Positions 44,000-56,923 of a DNA stretch of 64,000 bases are shown one piece after another; positions within the stretch are counted from its first letter, which is position 1, and the number at the start of each line of letters is the position of its first letter. The position numbers and the translations under genes are program-made. The stretch spans positions 1-64,000 of the forward strand of contig JAUCBJ010007700.1 in the NCBI GenBank assembly GCA_032718475.1, given 5' to 3'. The notes under the pieces were generated by a model that saw nothing but the letters and a program-made list of their open reading frames with translations, ran no database searches and had not been told where the DNA came from. This stretch comes from Nemertoderma westbladi. Lineage: Eukaryota; Xenacoelomorpha; Nemertodermatida; Nemertodermatidae.

Positions 44000-45034
44000 T
44001 CAAGAAAACTTGCCACCTCCATGCAGCATAAAGGAGGTTCGACCTGTAGCTGCATAGACCCTTTTACTAGGGCAAATCTGGTCCTGTAACTAGGACCCCC
44101 TTCGTTCTGGGATAAGGACGCCCTTGGTCCTGGATTAAGGACCCATATACTTGGCTGCAGGGGTATATGGCCTGGCCAGGCAGATGGTGATCTACCAATG
44201 GCTGGTCAGGAGTAGAGTGTTCTCATGTCCACTCTGAGTGCACTTCACTGCGACCTGCACCTGGTAGCAGGGGTACAGGGCATGACCCAGCAGATGAGCT
44301 GCACAGCCAATGGTGGGTCATGTGCGCCAGAGTATATATGGGTAATGGGCCTCATATCTGACTCCACTGCGACACCCACCCTGTGGAATGGCAAACCAGG
44401 GTGTGGTATTTGCCCCGAGAGCTGACTCGGCAAAAAAGCACCCCCCAACCCCCACTATGGATTACATTAGTAATGCGGAGGTCCAGCCACCAGAGGACAG
44501 TGGAATGACTGGACACAATCGGCCTCACAGGCGTCAGTTATCTCCTGACCGGCTGCCTGTCTCACCCCCTACTGGAGAGAGAGCGGCAAACGATTCCTTG
44601 AGTCCCTTTCTTGATGACCTTTCTGGCCCAAACCCTGGGTCACCAGGGAGGCCAGATTGTGAGGGGGAGAGGGATTCTGGAGTTGGAGGCTACTCTCATG
44701 TTCCACCCCGACCAACAAAGCCATTGGTGTATCTGAGGCAAGTCACTAGACTAGCCTCAGTAAACACCCTAACACTTGGGTCCCCAATGCGACAAGGTGA
44801 GCTGACTGCCTTGGCAGATAAGCTTTCTCTTAGTGCAGTGGGTGTTCAAGACCACCGAATGCAGACTGGACAGACTGATGAGGTTCTGATTAAGGACATG
44901 GGGGGCGGTTGGCGACTCGCAGATGATAGTGGCAATGGTGGAATTGGTCTATTGATGAATCCAACTGCACATGCAGCATTGGACAAAATAGACCAAATCT
45001 CTAACCGCATCATCCGTTGCCACTTCTCATGTTC
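44000..45034 (+). mobile_element. LINE 5' half, part 1: 5' region and start of endonuclease (interrupted)
   Basis: A 5' region with two similar blocks (gcaggggtatatggcctggc and gcaggggtacagggcatgac) is followed by an ORF from about 44388. It ends in the first part of an apurinic-type endonuclease: ASVNTLTLGSP, AVGVQDHRMQT, DMGGGWRLADDSGNGGIGLL and NRIIRCHFSC. The reading is cut at 45034 by another LINE. It resumes in frame at 47245 once the insert and one copy of atgttc are removed. The 5' limit is approximate. Confidence 0.8.
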
Positions 45035-47238
45035 CCTCTGCACATCCGAAGACTGTTAGCTAGAAAGCGGCGCCTCTGGAGGAAAAGAACTTCAACTCCA
45101 AATGGCACCTCGATCTATCGCGAACATAGTCAACGTTGTTCAGGAGCTATGCGGGAATTTTCTTGTAAACAGGAAGTTAATGTGCTAAATTGTGGTGACA
45201 GAAATGCATTCTATAAATATGTTAATAAGAGAAAACAGGGTATCGCCAGGGTTCAGGGTTCAGTATCGCCCCTTCTAAAGTCAGATGGTACCACTGCTCT
45301 ATCAGATTCTGATAAGGCCGAATGCCTCAGTGAACAATACTCCTCGGTTGGTGTTGATGATAACAAGTCATGCCCCACTGTAAACGCAATTACTGACTCT
45401 GTTTTCTCAGAAATTAATTTCTCTCCAAGTAAGGTGTGTAAAGCCCTAAGTAAACTGCCAGCTAAATATAGTCACTGCCCTGATGGCATCCCTGCGGCAA
45501 TTCTTAAACTACTGAGATGTGAAATAGCATATCCAGACCACTAAGTTATCTTTTCCAAGTTTCACTAGATACTGGAGAAGTACCAGATATTTGGAAATGT
45601 GCGGATATAATTCCGAGTTTTAAAAAAGGTAAACGCTATATAGCTGGAAATTATCGCCCTATTTCACTGACCTCAGCAGTTTGCCGTTTATTTGAACGCA
45701 TTTTGGTGCTAGAAATGGTTGATTATCTTTTACAGAATAACCTTTTATCTGCTCAACAATTTGGATTTTTACGTAACCGTAGTACGATTTTGCAGTTAAT
45801 TGATTGTACTTTTCATTGGTCAAATAATTTAAATAACCAGCAATTTACTGATATTGTATATATAGACTATGCTAAGGCATTTGATTCTGTCGTCACTACC
45901 AAGTTATTAGAAAAAATGAAATCGTTTGGTATTTCTGGTAAAGTGCTTAGCTGGTTTAAATGCTTTTTAACCGGTCGTATCCAAAGGGTCAAGGTTCGTA
46001 ATAGTTACTCATCCTACCGGAGAGTTATATCAGGGGTCCTGTAGTGGGCCGCTGCTATTTCTTATGTTTGTCAATGATATGCCAGGTATATTTACAGAGG
46101 AGACCAGTGCTAGACTGTTCGCTGATGACACAAAATTATTTGCATCATTTGGTTATAGTGACGATTGTAACTTATTACAATCGAACCTGGATACATTTTC
46201 GAACTGGTCAAATACCTGGCAACTTAACGTTGCAGGTGACAAATGCAAGGTGCTTACTTTAGGTAACTGTAATTGTGGTGCTAACTATAATATAAACATG
46301 AAGGTGTTAGAAAATGTTCTATCCTATCGTGATCTAGGTGTTGAAGTAGATACGAAACTTTATTTTAAGGACCACATAGATAATATAGTAGCCAAATGCT
46401 ATAAAACAATTAATCTAATATTTAGATGCTTTGTTACCAATGATATCAGTGCTCTTCTATTTGCCTACAAAGTTTATGCTAGACCACTCGTAGAGTATGC
46501 AAGTGCAGTGTGGAACCCATTTATATCTTGTAAGCCCTTTATTGGCTTATGTGACAAACTGGAATCGGTGCAGCGATACTTCACAATGCGTTTATTTAAG
46601 AGGTGCTCACTAGATGCAAGTATTCCATATCCAAACAGGTTAAACTTTCTAAAATTAGAAGCACTAGAACTGCGCCGTATCCACTTTGATGTGATCCTTG
46701 TGTATAAAATATTTAATGGTCTAGTAAATATTAGTCCTACTGATATTTTTAAACCCATACCTGCATCACGATCAACACGCGGCCACACATGTAAATTACA
46801 ACAATTATCGTGCCGATCAGTAGCTGTACAAAATACTTTCTGTAATCGTGTTGTGAAGCCATGGAATTATATTCCCTTAGATACAATAACATCACCTACT
46901 TTAGAACAATTTAAGTCTGGTATATCTGCAATGAATTTTAATAGTTTTCTTAAATTTGATCGTTTTATGTAACTACACTTTTAAATGGTATTTTATGTTT
47001 AACTAAAGTTTTATTTAATTCTGCTCAAGATGCGTTCAGATCTTATTTTATTCTGTTATTTTATGTACTAAATATTATTTACATACAGTACTTACTTACT
47101 TTACTTTCGTGCCATAGCATAAGTCGCTCAGCTGTATTACTGTTTATTTTAATGTGTTACCTGTTTATGTTATATTTTAATGTGTACTTTCGCTGCTATG
47201 ACCGTGATGTCTCCGGACTCCGAATAATATAATATAAT
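45035..47238 (+). mobile_element. Nested 5'-truncated LINE (CR1/Jockey-like) with 6-bp TSD
   Basis: Inserted in the endonuclease of the LINE around it. atgttc flanks it (45029-45034 and 47239-47244) and it ends in an ATAAT-repeat tail (about 47222-47238). It carries reverse transcriptase in three frames: 45040-45530 linker; then ADIIPSFKKG, NYRPISLTS, QFGFLRNRST and YIDYAKAFDSV (to about 46040); then GPLLFLMFVND, ARLFADDTKLF, YRDLGVEVD, YARPLVEYASAVWNP and a C-terminal NYIPLDT...FKSGI stretch to 46972. Frame breaks near 45530 and 46040 make it a pseudogene. It is younger than its host LINE. Confidence 0.87.
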
Positions 47239-47244
47239 ATGTTC

Positions 47245-48770
47245 TGGAAGACTGGCTAAGAAGTTTCCTAAGGGGGTTCTGATTGTGTGCTACTCTCCAA
47301 CTAGTGTTGCCCCTGTAGAGGAGGTGGAAAATTTCTACCAGAATCTACAAGCAGCTACTGATGGAGTGGATCAGCATGCATTCTTAACATTCCTGGGAGA
47401 CTTTAATGCAAGTCTGCATCAATCACCTACATCGCCCTGGGTCTATAGCAATAGTGTTAACCGAAATTCCGTCCATCTTCAGGATTTTATCTCTGGAAAT
47501 GGATTGTTTTCGGCTGGAACCCAGTTCAAGAAGCGAACTGGAAATCTATGGACTCATAGTGGACCCAGTGGTCACAAGTCCCTGATAGACCATATCCTGT
47601 TTCGTAGGAAATACAGGAGCTCTATACAAGACTGCAATGCATTTACACTACGACCCTTCTCCAGTGATCACCACCTTATTGTGGCCAAGGTAAGACTTAG
47701 TCTGCGTGCAAGCAGAACAACGAAATCTGCCTTGCCGCGGCATGACTGGTCCTCTCTGTTGCAACAGCCAAGTGTGAGATCCAGCTTCACACTACAGCTG
47801 AGCAACATGAGGTTCTTGCCTCTGAGGCGGCAGATCACTGTGAGGGCTATACTGCCTTCACTGAGGCGGTTAAGTTAGCAGCTGCAGAAACAGTTCCTGT
47901 ATACCCTCGAAACAGGAAAAGGGCCCCCTGGACTGACAACCAAATTCAGAAGTGCTGAAATGACCTCTACAAGGCACAGAAAGAGTCCCGACTCAAACAG
48001 ACTACAGCGGCCAAGAAGGCAGTTAAGGCTGCATCTAGGTCCCTGAACAGGCAGTACTCTGTTAATTTACAGGAGCTAATAAACCAACAGGTTGATGCCA
48101 TCAATGATGCTGACGACAGCAGGCAATTATCCCAGGCATGGAGATCGATCAACTTGCTTGCTGGTCGAAAAAGCCAACCAACCACCAAGAAGGCTGAATC
48201 ACCAGCCGATCGCCTCAATGGTTGGAAGGCCCACTTTGAAAAAGCTCCTCAATAATGACAGGGTATTGCCTGATAACTTTATAGAAGTAAAAGTGTCTGA
48301 TTCTGTACTCCCAGATATTCCCATTGGTGATATCTCCTTTGCAGAAGTGAAGGCTGCTGCAAAGAGCATTAAGACCAATCGTGCCAGTGGAGTAGATGGT
48401 GTTCCCCCTGAGGTCTTTAAAATACCTGAGTGTTTAAAGCTTATCTATCCCATCATAGTAGACATGTACCAAACAACAAGAGTCCCACAAGAAATGAAAA
48501 CAAATAAGTTGGTGCCAGTTCCCAAGAAGGGCAACCTAACACTCTATGGTTCTTTTCGGGGAATCTCATTGATCTCGATTGCTGCAAAGCTATACAATAG
48601 AATTCTATTAAATCGTATCAGGGATCCCATTGAGAGACTGCTCCGTGGAAATCAGAATGGGTTCCGTAAAGGTCGTGGGACCATGGAGCCCATTTTGGCA
48701 CTTAGAAGGATAATGGAAGAGTTATCAAAAAAGAAAGACAGGCATATGGCTGTTATGCATCTGGCTCTCC
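47245..48770 (+). mobile_element. LINE 5' half, part 2: rest of endonuclease and start of reverse transcriptase
   Basis: Continues the LINE broken at 45034. The endonuclease goes on with VCYSPTSVAPVEEVENFYQN, FLGDFNASL, GHKSLIDHILF and SSDHHLIVAKV. After frame breaks between 47860 and 48200, the N-terminal reverse transcriptase follows: DISFAEVKAAAKSIKTNRAS, GVDGVPPEVFK, NKLVPVPKKG, SFRGISLISIAAKLYNRILL and QNGFRKGRGTMEPILALRRI. The similarity ends near 48750, just before motif A, and the rest of the LINE is absent here. Confidence 0.82.
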
Positions 48771-49798
48771 TTTGTGGCAAATACCATAGCTACAAGCCCA
48801 TAACATCGTATGCATTCCTGCATTAGCAGAGTAGGGACTTTGGTTTATTTAACTCAGAATTGCAGAATTCTGGAATTGACAGCAACACCGGCTGACCGGT
48901 AGGCCTACTGCTGTACACTGTAGGCCTACTGCTAGGCCATCTTCTGACTGTCTGATTCTGAACTTCTTCAGTCCAGCAGATTTACCGGTGCCGGTATCAT
49001 ACTGCATAGGCTGATAGGCCTACCGCATGTCACATGTGCATTGCGCATACCGGTACATGCTGATCTTACAGATTTCAGGATTTAGCAATTAGCAGTTTAG
49101 TGCTGTCAGCTGATGCTGATTGCTGACTGGCTGTAGTGCTGTAGTGTAGTGCTATACTGCTACTGCCAGACTGCAGTACTGCTATCAGGCTATCTATACT
49201 TATACAGCTATAGCTGTATAGCATAGCTGCATAGTACTGTAGTACCGTCTGGCGTCCAGCCGTACCGGCCAGCGCAGCCGGTACTGCCGTACCGTACCCA
49301 GTGCCAGTACTGCGGTCTGGCAGTACCACCGGTAATTCCACTGTCACTGTAACTTCGAACTTGCTTGTCTTTCCCTTATGCCTTAGGCCTACCGTAATTC
49401 ATTATAGTTTCAATAGTCAGTTACAATATATTATTCATTATAGTAAATTTAATTATTTGAGTATATTTTATTAATTTATGATTCTTAAATGAGATGTTAC
49501 TTTGTACGGTACCGATACCCGTACCGGTCTGCCGGTACCGTCGGCACGGTAGGCCCATTTAAAATAAGAGTAGATTTCGTAATGCAGTCTGGCAGTCAGG
49601 CAGTAATGTGAAAATTGCAATACCAGACTGCCAGAATACAGGAATTTATTAAATAACACAGTCAGACACACAGAGACAGTGCAGCAGCCAGCAGTATAAA
49701 CAAACACGACGGTGAATAATCTGATAATCACTGATGCCTGAATCCTGGCTGGTTACATACAAGCAGATATGTCTGTATGTAGGTGTAGGCTGGTAGGC
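48771..49798. other. Intergenic, rich in AGGCCTA, CCGGTA and CTGTA words
   Basis: No gene. Repeated palindromic words such as gtaggcctactgctgtacac and taccggtac; an ORF at 49075-49347 (minus) is a product of these repeats. Confidence 0.55.
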
Positions 49799-51106
49799 GT
49801 TGGCTGTAGGGCTTGATCGGAGCTCCGGCCATTTTGGCGGCTCCGGCTCCGGTAAAAATATTGCCGGAGTAAATTTTTTAATAAAGTATTATATTTCGTG
49901 CATATTCTAATCTGAACAATTATTTACACAATAAGTACTGTCAGACTGTAGTACAGCTTCAATATCTAGCATCATACCGCAGTATTTACTTAGCCAACGA
50001 CTGACTGACTGTACTGCAGTACCGGCTGACCGGTACTGGTACTGGCCAGCTGGCTGACTAGCAGACTGTTACAGATAGGCCCTCTGTCAGTCTGTAAAAA
50101 ATTGTTGTAAATGCTATGATTGTACACTGTACCACTGCAGCCATTTACTGACTGTCATGCCAGCCTAATGTACTGCAGTTAGGTACAACGGCCAAATCTG
50201 GCAACCTCAAAAGTTGCCACATATGGCAATGTTTATTGCCAAATCTGGCAACTTTTGGTTTTTCTAATTTTCGCACGCCCAGAAGCAAAATCGCATTTTG
50301 GTAAATAGTTAAGTGAAAAGAGTGCGAAATTTAAATATAATTGACCGTATAAGAAAAAAAATCATCGTCTGAATTTCTCTTAGCAATAGGCCGAAATGTG
50401 CCTAAAATAATTATTGCCATTTTTGGCAACCATTAGAATTAAAGAAAAATAATGGTTGCCATTTTTGGCAACAATTATTATTGTGCAGCCCTGTCAGTAC
50501 AGTAACCCTGTCATTGTAAATTACTTCAAAATTGCTTACTGCTTGCTTACCCTTGTCGAGTTGTGATGATTTATAAACATTATTAGTTGATGAAATGTCA
50601 GAATGTAGGCCTATTTGATATGTTGTTAATATGTTAATGGACAGATGGATGAGTCTGTAACAGACAGTAGGGAACATACCCTTAAATAAGCTCCAAAAGT
50701 GGGTTCTTATTTAAGGAAAATGGCTCTTATTTAGGGGTTTTTGGGCCTTTTTTGGATATTTTTTCGATATAATATGCAATAACTTGTTTCAGGAAAAAAT
50801 ACCGCATAATTTTATTTCACAATGTAAAAGTTGGGTCTTTCTTGAACATAAAGCAAAAAACCAGAAAACATTTCACCGTCCAGTTTTTTTTCTACAAGCG
50901 TTTTAAAATTGCATCAAAAATACGACTAGTTCCTAAATAAGGGGGATTTTTTAAATTTACCTTATTTAAGATCGAAATTGTACACATAAATACTAAAAGT
51001 CCCTAAATAATAACTTTTTGACCTGGGTTTATTATTTAGGAATACAATTGTATTCCAAAATCTGCACATTCCTTAAATAAAATAAATATTTCTTATTCCT
51101 TACAGT

Positions 51107-52867
51107 CAGTCGGTGAGAAGTCAAAAATTGGACTTCAAGTCCAATTTTAGACTTCAAGTCCAATTTTGGACTCCGAAGTCCAATATTGGACTTTAGTACA
51201 ACTCCAAGTGTACACATACAGTATATATCGGTATTTAAATCAAAACTGCATCCCGCATCAGTACATACATATCATGCATATTACATAATTACAATGCAAC
51301 ATTATTTTAATGATCAAATTAATTATTCTAAGTATTATAAGCAGGGATCGCATACATACAGTCAGACATCAGTAGTTACTTTTTGCGGTAGTGGTATGAC
51401 TTTGCGGTAGCCTTACTGCCTTAGCCAGTTAGGCAAAATTAAGAGTACTGTAAACTGTAACCTATTATGTTATTGAGTTAATGTTTATTGACTAATTGTT
51501 TTGATTAGGTTCACTGTGTCAAGTACAATGCACACATCTCCAACCAGACGCTATATAACATGAGTTGATGTTGGAGGTGTCTCATTGGTTCCCCCAAGCT
51601 TGACACTAGAACAAAGCCGTCTCCGCTTTGCAGGACATTGCTTTCGCCGTGAGGACCAGCCAGTGCACCTCATGGAGTGAATAAGCATGGTGGACAGCCC
51701 ATGACTTTCTTGAGACGCATCTTTCTTACTGTCTTAAAGGACACTGGCCTTGAAGATGCGGATGATTTAACAAATGTCATGGGTGGTATAAGGCTGTAAG
51801 GGAGTTGTGGAGGCGCAATTTTGTCAACAAGCCGGCACAGCATTCTTAATAGGGCCTATATATATAATGCAGCTGCAATGCAGCATGCCGATTGTAGTAG
51901 TAGTTGGTTTGAAAAGCCTGCTTCTGTATGTATAAGCACATGCCCTATGTCTGTATGTGGTAATAGGTCTGTATGTGGCCGTTTATTGTTTTTACTTAGA
52001 AAAGCATTCCTCTGTAACCTGTTCCTTTCCCCCAATTGGTTCATGTTTTATTATGTGAAGACCCCAACACGTTAATCAGTTAATCCCCTTTCATTATCCA
52101 GCCGTTTTAAAATACCCTTCCTGTTGTATGGAAAAATTAGAAGAGATGGTGGTAGCATCAACTTGTAGTATTTCTTTCTGATAGGGCTCCCATAGGCTTA
52201 GACGAAATCGTAGCGTAGCTTGTACTGTAGTTAGCCTTAGCAGCAACTGCAGTTGGCAAACCTGGCATTGCTACCAGTTTCCACCAAATATAATTTGTAA
52301 TTAAATATTTGTTGGAGCATAATCCAATCTAGTCCTAAAGACTCTAAAGTCCTGGGTACATAAGGCTGCAAGGTTAGACATAACATGAATGTAAACTAAA
52401 CAATATACCGTACTAAAAAGTAAAGTACCTAGAATGCTAGAATGTACCATTATTTTCTAAGTACAGTACGCTGAAGATACATACAGTATACAGAGAGCTG
52501 CAAAGGTAACTTTCCATAACTTAATACCTGTCTGGCTGTCTCTCGTCTGTCATGCTTCATGTACCTTTAAGTTTGATTCTCAATGTCACGTCCAAAATTG
52601 GACTTAAAGTCCAATATTGGACTTTTGTAATAATTCAAAGCCTTATAAAAAAAGTTCCCCCTGGTGAATTTCAGGTCCCCCTGTTCAAAACTCTTATTTT
52701 TTGATATACTTTCGATTAAAAAAATAAAATCCCGCCCGATCCAATTACCCAAGGCCCTGGAACAATTGGCTGATATTATTGGACTCACAGAAGTCCAAAT
52801 TTGGACTTGAACAGGAGTCGAAGTCCAATTTTGGACTCAAGTCCAATTTTTGACTTCTCACCGACTG
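51107..52867. mobile_element. TIR element; CAGT end, 5-bp TSD acagt
   Basis: Ends CAGTCGGTGAGAAGTC in inverted orientation, acagt duplicated at 51102-51106 and 52868-52872. Subterminal palindromes of the type aagtccaattttggactt repeat several times inside both ends and near 52590. 1761 bp. It contains a LINE 3' fragment. No transposase. Confidence 0.82.
51508..51849 (+). mobile_element. LINE 3'-end fragment, same family as 41408-42541
   Basis: Matches the reverse complement of about 41408-41735: ggtgtctcattggttccccc, ctttgcaggacattgctttc, ccatgactttcttgagacgc and aagccggcacagcattctta. A 10-base extra near 51565 and other changes break the reading frame. Confidence 0.83.
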
Positions 52868-53426
52868 ACAGTATGTGTTACACTTCTTTCATAATTCTTT
52901 GATTTATGTCAGTCTGTATATTGCTAATTGTTGGGTTAAGGATAAGGACAATGGTTGCACTGCACTCTATAAATCCTCTATAGAATATCGTATCATAATG
53001 AAGTTGCTAGCACTGGCATTCTTACCTCACACGGTAGCATAGAATAACCCATTGATATTCAAAAGAATAGCCCATCGCCCATCTGAGCGCACATACATTT
53101 GTCACGTATTTCGATGAAACAGGACTCAAGTAACTGGACATCGCCGCAGAGTTTCGAAAAACTAACTTGTGTCCTGCATTTCCTCTTCTGCTCCGCGTTA
53201 TGCCCCACTTAGATGGATTGTCCAAAATGTTGTACTTGAAAGATGTGAAAAAAGTGAAAAACCAATGTCAATGTCATGTCAATCAGTCAATAGGCACAAA
53301 GATGGTTCGGTTCGGTTGGGCAGCTGATAGACGTTATGAAGGTTAAAGATGATGACTGGATGACGTTTTGGCTCAACTGGCTCAGGCAGGAGTGGGACAC
53401 GTTCGTGGGACCTCTGCGCAGCATGA

Positions 53427-53721
53427 AGTGAGCAAAGCCTTAGCTAGCCCTAGCTGATAGGGGCCCCACCCCATTAACATGTCTTTCATTAGTCAGAGCC
53501 AGAGGTCGTTCAACACAATATTCGTCTCCTTAATTTGCCTCATTGCGTTCGTTTGTTTTTTTACCTAACTTCAGATTATTTCTAATCTTTTGACATACTA
53601 CATACATACTAAGTTTCGTTTAATTTCATCAAGGAATGACCGAGTTATTACCAATAAAAAATTCACAACGACGACAGACAACTCATTAATAGCACCCATA
53701 TGCTAAGGCTTCGCTCACTTG
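53427..53721. repeat. Short inverted repeat pair, possible small MITE
   Basis: aagtgagcaaagccttagc near 53427 and the near-complement gctaaggcttcgctcactt near 53703 enclose about 260 bases. No TSD is apparent. Confidence 0.4.
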
Positions 53722-53756
53722 AACGTGGCTCTCCCCCACATTCAATCCGGTTCGAC

Positions 53757-55290
53757 GCAGTTTGTTGCTCATTGCTGCTTGTTGTGCTTTATTATTTCTC
53801 ATTGTTGGTCATTGTTGCTCATTGTTGGTCATTGTTGCACGTTGTTGGTCATTGTTGCTTGTTGGTGCTCGTTAGTTGTACCTTATTATTGCTCGTTGTA
53901 CTCTATTATTGCTCGTTGTTGCTCATTATTGCTCATTGTTACTCATTGTTGCTCGTTGTTGTACTTTATTATTGCTCGTTCAATCGTTGTTCCTCATTGT
54001 TGCTCGTTGTTGTACTTTATTATTGCTCATTGTTCCTCGTTGTTGGTCATTGTTGCTTGTTGGTGCTCATTGTTGCGAGTTAGTTGTACTTTATTATTGC
54101 TCGTTGTACTCTATTATTGCTCATTGTTGCTCATTATTGCTCATTGTTACTCATTGTTGCTCGTTGTTGTACTTTATTATTGCTCGTTCAATCGTTGTTC
54201 CTCATTGTTGCTCGTTGTTTCTCGATGTTGAACTTTATTATTGCTCATTGTTGGTCAATATTACTCGTTGTTGCTCATTCAGTCGTTGTTGCCCATTGTT
54301 GCTCGTTGTTGTACTTTATTATTGCTCATTGTTGCTCAATATATCTCGTTGTTGCTCAATATAACTCGTTGTTGCTCGTTCAGTCGTTGTTGCTCATTAT
54401 TGCTCGTTGTTTCTCGTTGTTGCTCATTGTTGCTCGTTGTCTGGTTGTTGTTCTTTATTATTGCTCATTGTTGCTCAGTGTTTCTCATTGTTGCTCAATG
54501 TTACTCGTTGTTATACTTTATTATTGCTCAATGTTACTCGTTGTTACTCATTGTCATTGTTGCTCATTGTTACTCGTTGTTCCTCATGTCCTAATTATGG
54601 GTCGTTGTTTCTCGATGTTGTACTTTATTATTGCTCATTGTTGCTCGTTGTTTCTCAATGTTGCTCGTTGTCGTACTTTATTATTGCTCGTTCAGTCGTT
54701 GTTCCTCATTGCTGCTCGCTGTTTCTCGTTGTTGCTCGTTGTTGCTCAATATTACTCATTGTTACTCGTTGTTGCTCGTTGTTGTACTTTATTATTGCTC
54801 GTTCAGTCGTTGTTCCTCATTGTTGCTCGCTGTTTCTCGTTGTTGCTCATTGTTGTACTTTATTATTACTCATTGTTGCTCGGTGTTTCTCAATGTTACT
54901 CGTTGTTGCTCATTGTTGCTCGTTCAGTCGTTGTTCATCATTATTGCTCATTGTTGTTCGTTGTTTCTCGCTGTTGCCCATTGTTGCTCGTTGTTATACT
55001 TTATTATTGCTCATTTTTGCTCGTTGTTGCTCATTGTTTCTCATTGTTGCTCAATGTTACTCGTAGTAGTCGTAGTTGCTCATTGTTACTCATTGTTGCT
55101 CATTGTCTGATTGTTGCTCGTTCAGTTGTTGTTCCTCATTATTGCTCGTTGTTGTACTTTATTATTGCTCAATGTTACTCGTTGTTGCTCGTTGTTTACT
55201 CATTGTTGCTCGTTGTTTTGTTACTCATTGTTCATTTGTTGCTCGTTGTTGCTTATTGTTGGTCATTGTTGCTCGTTGTGCATTTTTGCA
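53757..55290 (+). repeat. 1.5-kb decamer minisatellite (gttgctcatt)n with higher-order units
   Basis: Tandem 10-base units of gttgctcatt and variants (gttgctcgtt, gttcctcatt, gttactcatt), broken at intervals by ttgtactttattattgctc and cgttcagtcgttgtt, which form a loose higher-order pattern. Because the unit is nearly stop-free, all three forward frames stay open with Leu/Val/Cys-rich nonsense. The right edge is gttgctcgttgtgcattttt followed by gcacc, as at 42541. Confidence 0.93.
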
Positions 55291-55721
55291 CCTATCCAAT
55301 TAAGCTAAGAAGCTCCCTTATCTCTGCATCTTGCAATGTCCTGTCAAGGTTAGGCAGGTAAGAGGTCATAACTGTCATAAGCAGATAAGGGCAGAAGGAG
55401 GATGGGGCTGGGAGACGAGGTTATAAGAGACATTATATAAGGATATTTAATTTAATTTATTTAATTTAATATATGAGAAATGAGGGCAGTATTGGTTGAC
55501 AGAAGGAGATACGCAATGCGTATCCCATTGCGCCTCATAATAGCCTCTCGTCAACAAGTCAACCCCATCGACTAGCGGCACTGGCTGTTTCAGCTGACGG
55601 GGCTCTGTCGAAAAACGCGTCCCTGATGCAGTAAGGGCCCTCTTTTGAGGAGCAATATTATTATTGTCGCGGAACTGCTTCTACTCTCTGTGAGAAATGA
55701 GAAATATTTAATTTATTTAAG
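55291..55721. other. Unassigned interior of the acaga element
   Basis: No gene. Contains an atacgcaatgcgtat palindrome near 55510. Confidence 0.5.
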
Positions 55722-56134
55722 GAGTATGCAGATTTTGGAATGAAATTGTATACCTAAATAAGAAACCCATGTCAAAAAGTTCTTATTTAAGGACTTTTAG
55801 TATTTGTGTACAATTTCGATGTCTTAAATAAGGTAAATTTAAAAAATCCCTCTTATTTAGGAACTGGTCGTATTTTTGATGCAATTTTAAAACGCTTGTA
55901 GAAAAAAAAACCGGACGGTGAAATGTTTTCTGGTTTTTTGCATTATGTTCAAGAAAGAACCAACTTTTATATTGTGAAATAAAATTATGCGGTATTTTTT
56001 ACTGAAACAAGATCTTGCATATTATGTCGAAAAAATATCCAAAAAAGGCCCAAAAACCCCTAAATAAGAGCCATTTTCCTTAAATAAGAACCCACTTTTG
56101 GAGCTTATTTAAGGGTATGTTCCCTACTGACAGA

Positions 56135-56915
56135 TACCGTACTGGTAGACTGGTATATGCCCTATGGTATAGGCATAAACAAATCTAAAGAATCACATGC
56201 TTCAAAGGTTGAAATGGAAATAAACGTAACAATATTTGACAACGTCAGAACGTTAACATCACCAAACTGCCAAAAGGCAGCAAGAAGGCAAGGGGGCATT
56301 ACCATTAACGTTTGAGAAACGGCGTTACGGAAGAAAAATAGTGTCAAAATTTAGAAAGACTGAGAAAACCAAAACGCGTGTTAACAGGTTAAGGGATTCA
56401 ACAAATTGTTTCTAGTAGGCCCTAATCAGCTAATGAAAAACGGGATGAAATTATTTTCATTATATGTCTGTTCTGTATGTAGGTAGGTACTGATGTAGGA
56501 ATGGAAAGATAGATATACTGACTGACTGAACTGATATAGAGTGAAGGATGATTTAGATTGCTGGGCAATTGTATCAGCATTACACAGTCTGACAGTTACA
56601 ATCTTTAACTACTAAACTGTTATTGGTACAAACAACAATCAACCACCTCCCCAAGCAGCGCCAGAGATACTAGCAAAAATGTCAAAAAAGCAAAAAAACT
56701 ATCACCAGTCAGTCTGTGTTTGTGTTATTCACTCTCATTCTCACCTCATTTATTAGGATATATTGCTGTATTGGTTAGAACTTAGAATATGCCACTACTG
56801 GCATAAGCAGATAAGTATAACCAGGTAACCTTTGTATTTTTTCTAGGCCTAACATTAACATTTCAGGATCTAAGGAATGACCATACTGCCATAGAAGGAC
56901 TTAATGACGCAGAAC
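56135..56915. other. Unassigned interior of the tactg element
   Basis: AT-rich, no recognisable gene or repeat. Confidence 0.5.
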
Positions 56916-56923
56916 CATATAAT

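Larger units (their letters stand above)
50665..56129. mobile_element. Long-TIR element; CAGT end, 5-bp TSD acaga
   Basis: TIRs of about 0.4 kb (50665-51075 and 55722-56129), nearly identical, starting CAGTAGGGAACATACCC. acaga is duplicated at 50660-50664 and 56130-56134. The TIRs are filled with cttaaataag-type words. The space between holds the next nested element and the decamer minisatellite. No transposase. Confidence 0.82.

Noticed and set aside
53700-55361. Several long overlapping plus-strand ORFs (up to 425 codons), Leu/Val/Cys-rich
   Set aside because: They lie in the gttgctcatt minisatellite, whose unit lacks stops in all forward frames; the protein is repeat translation without a domain.
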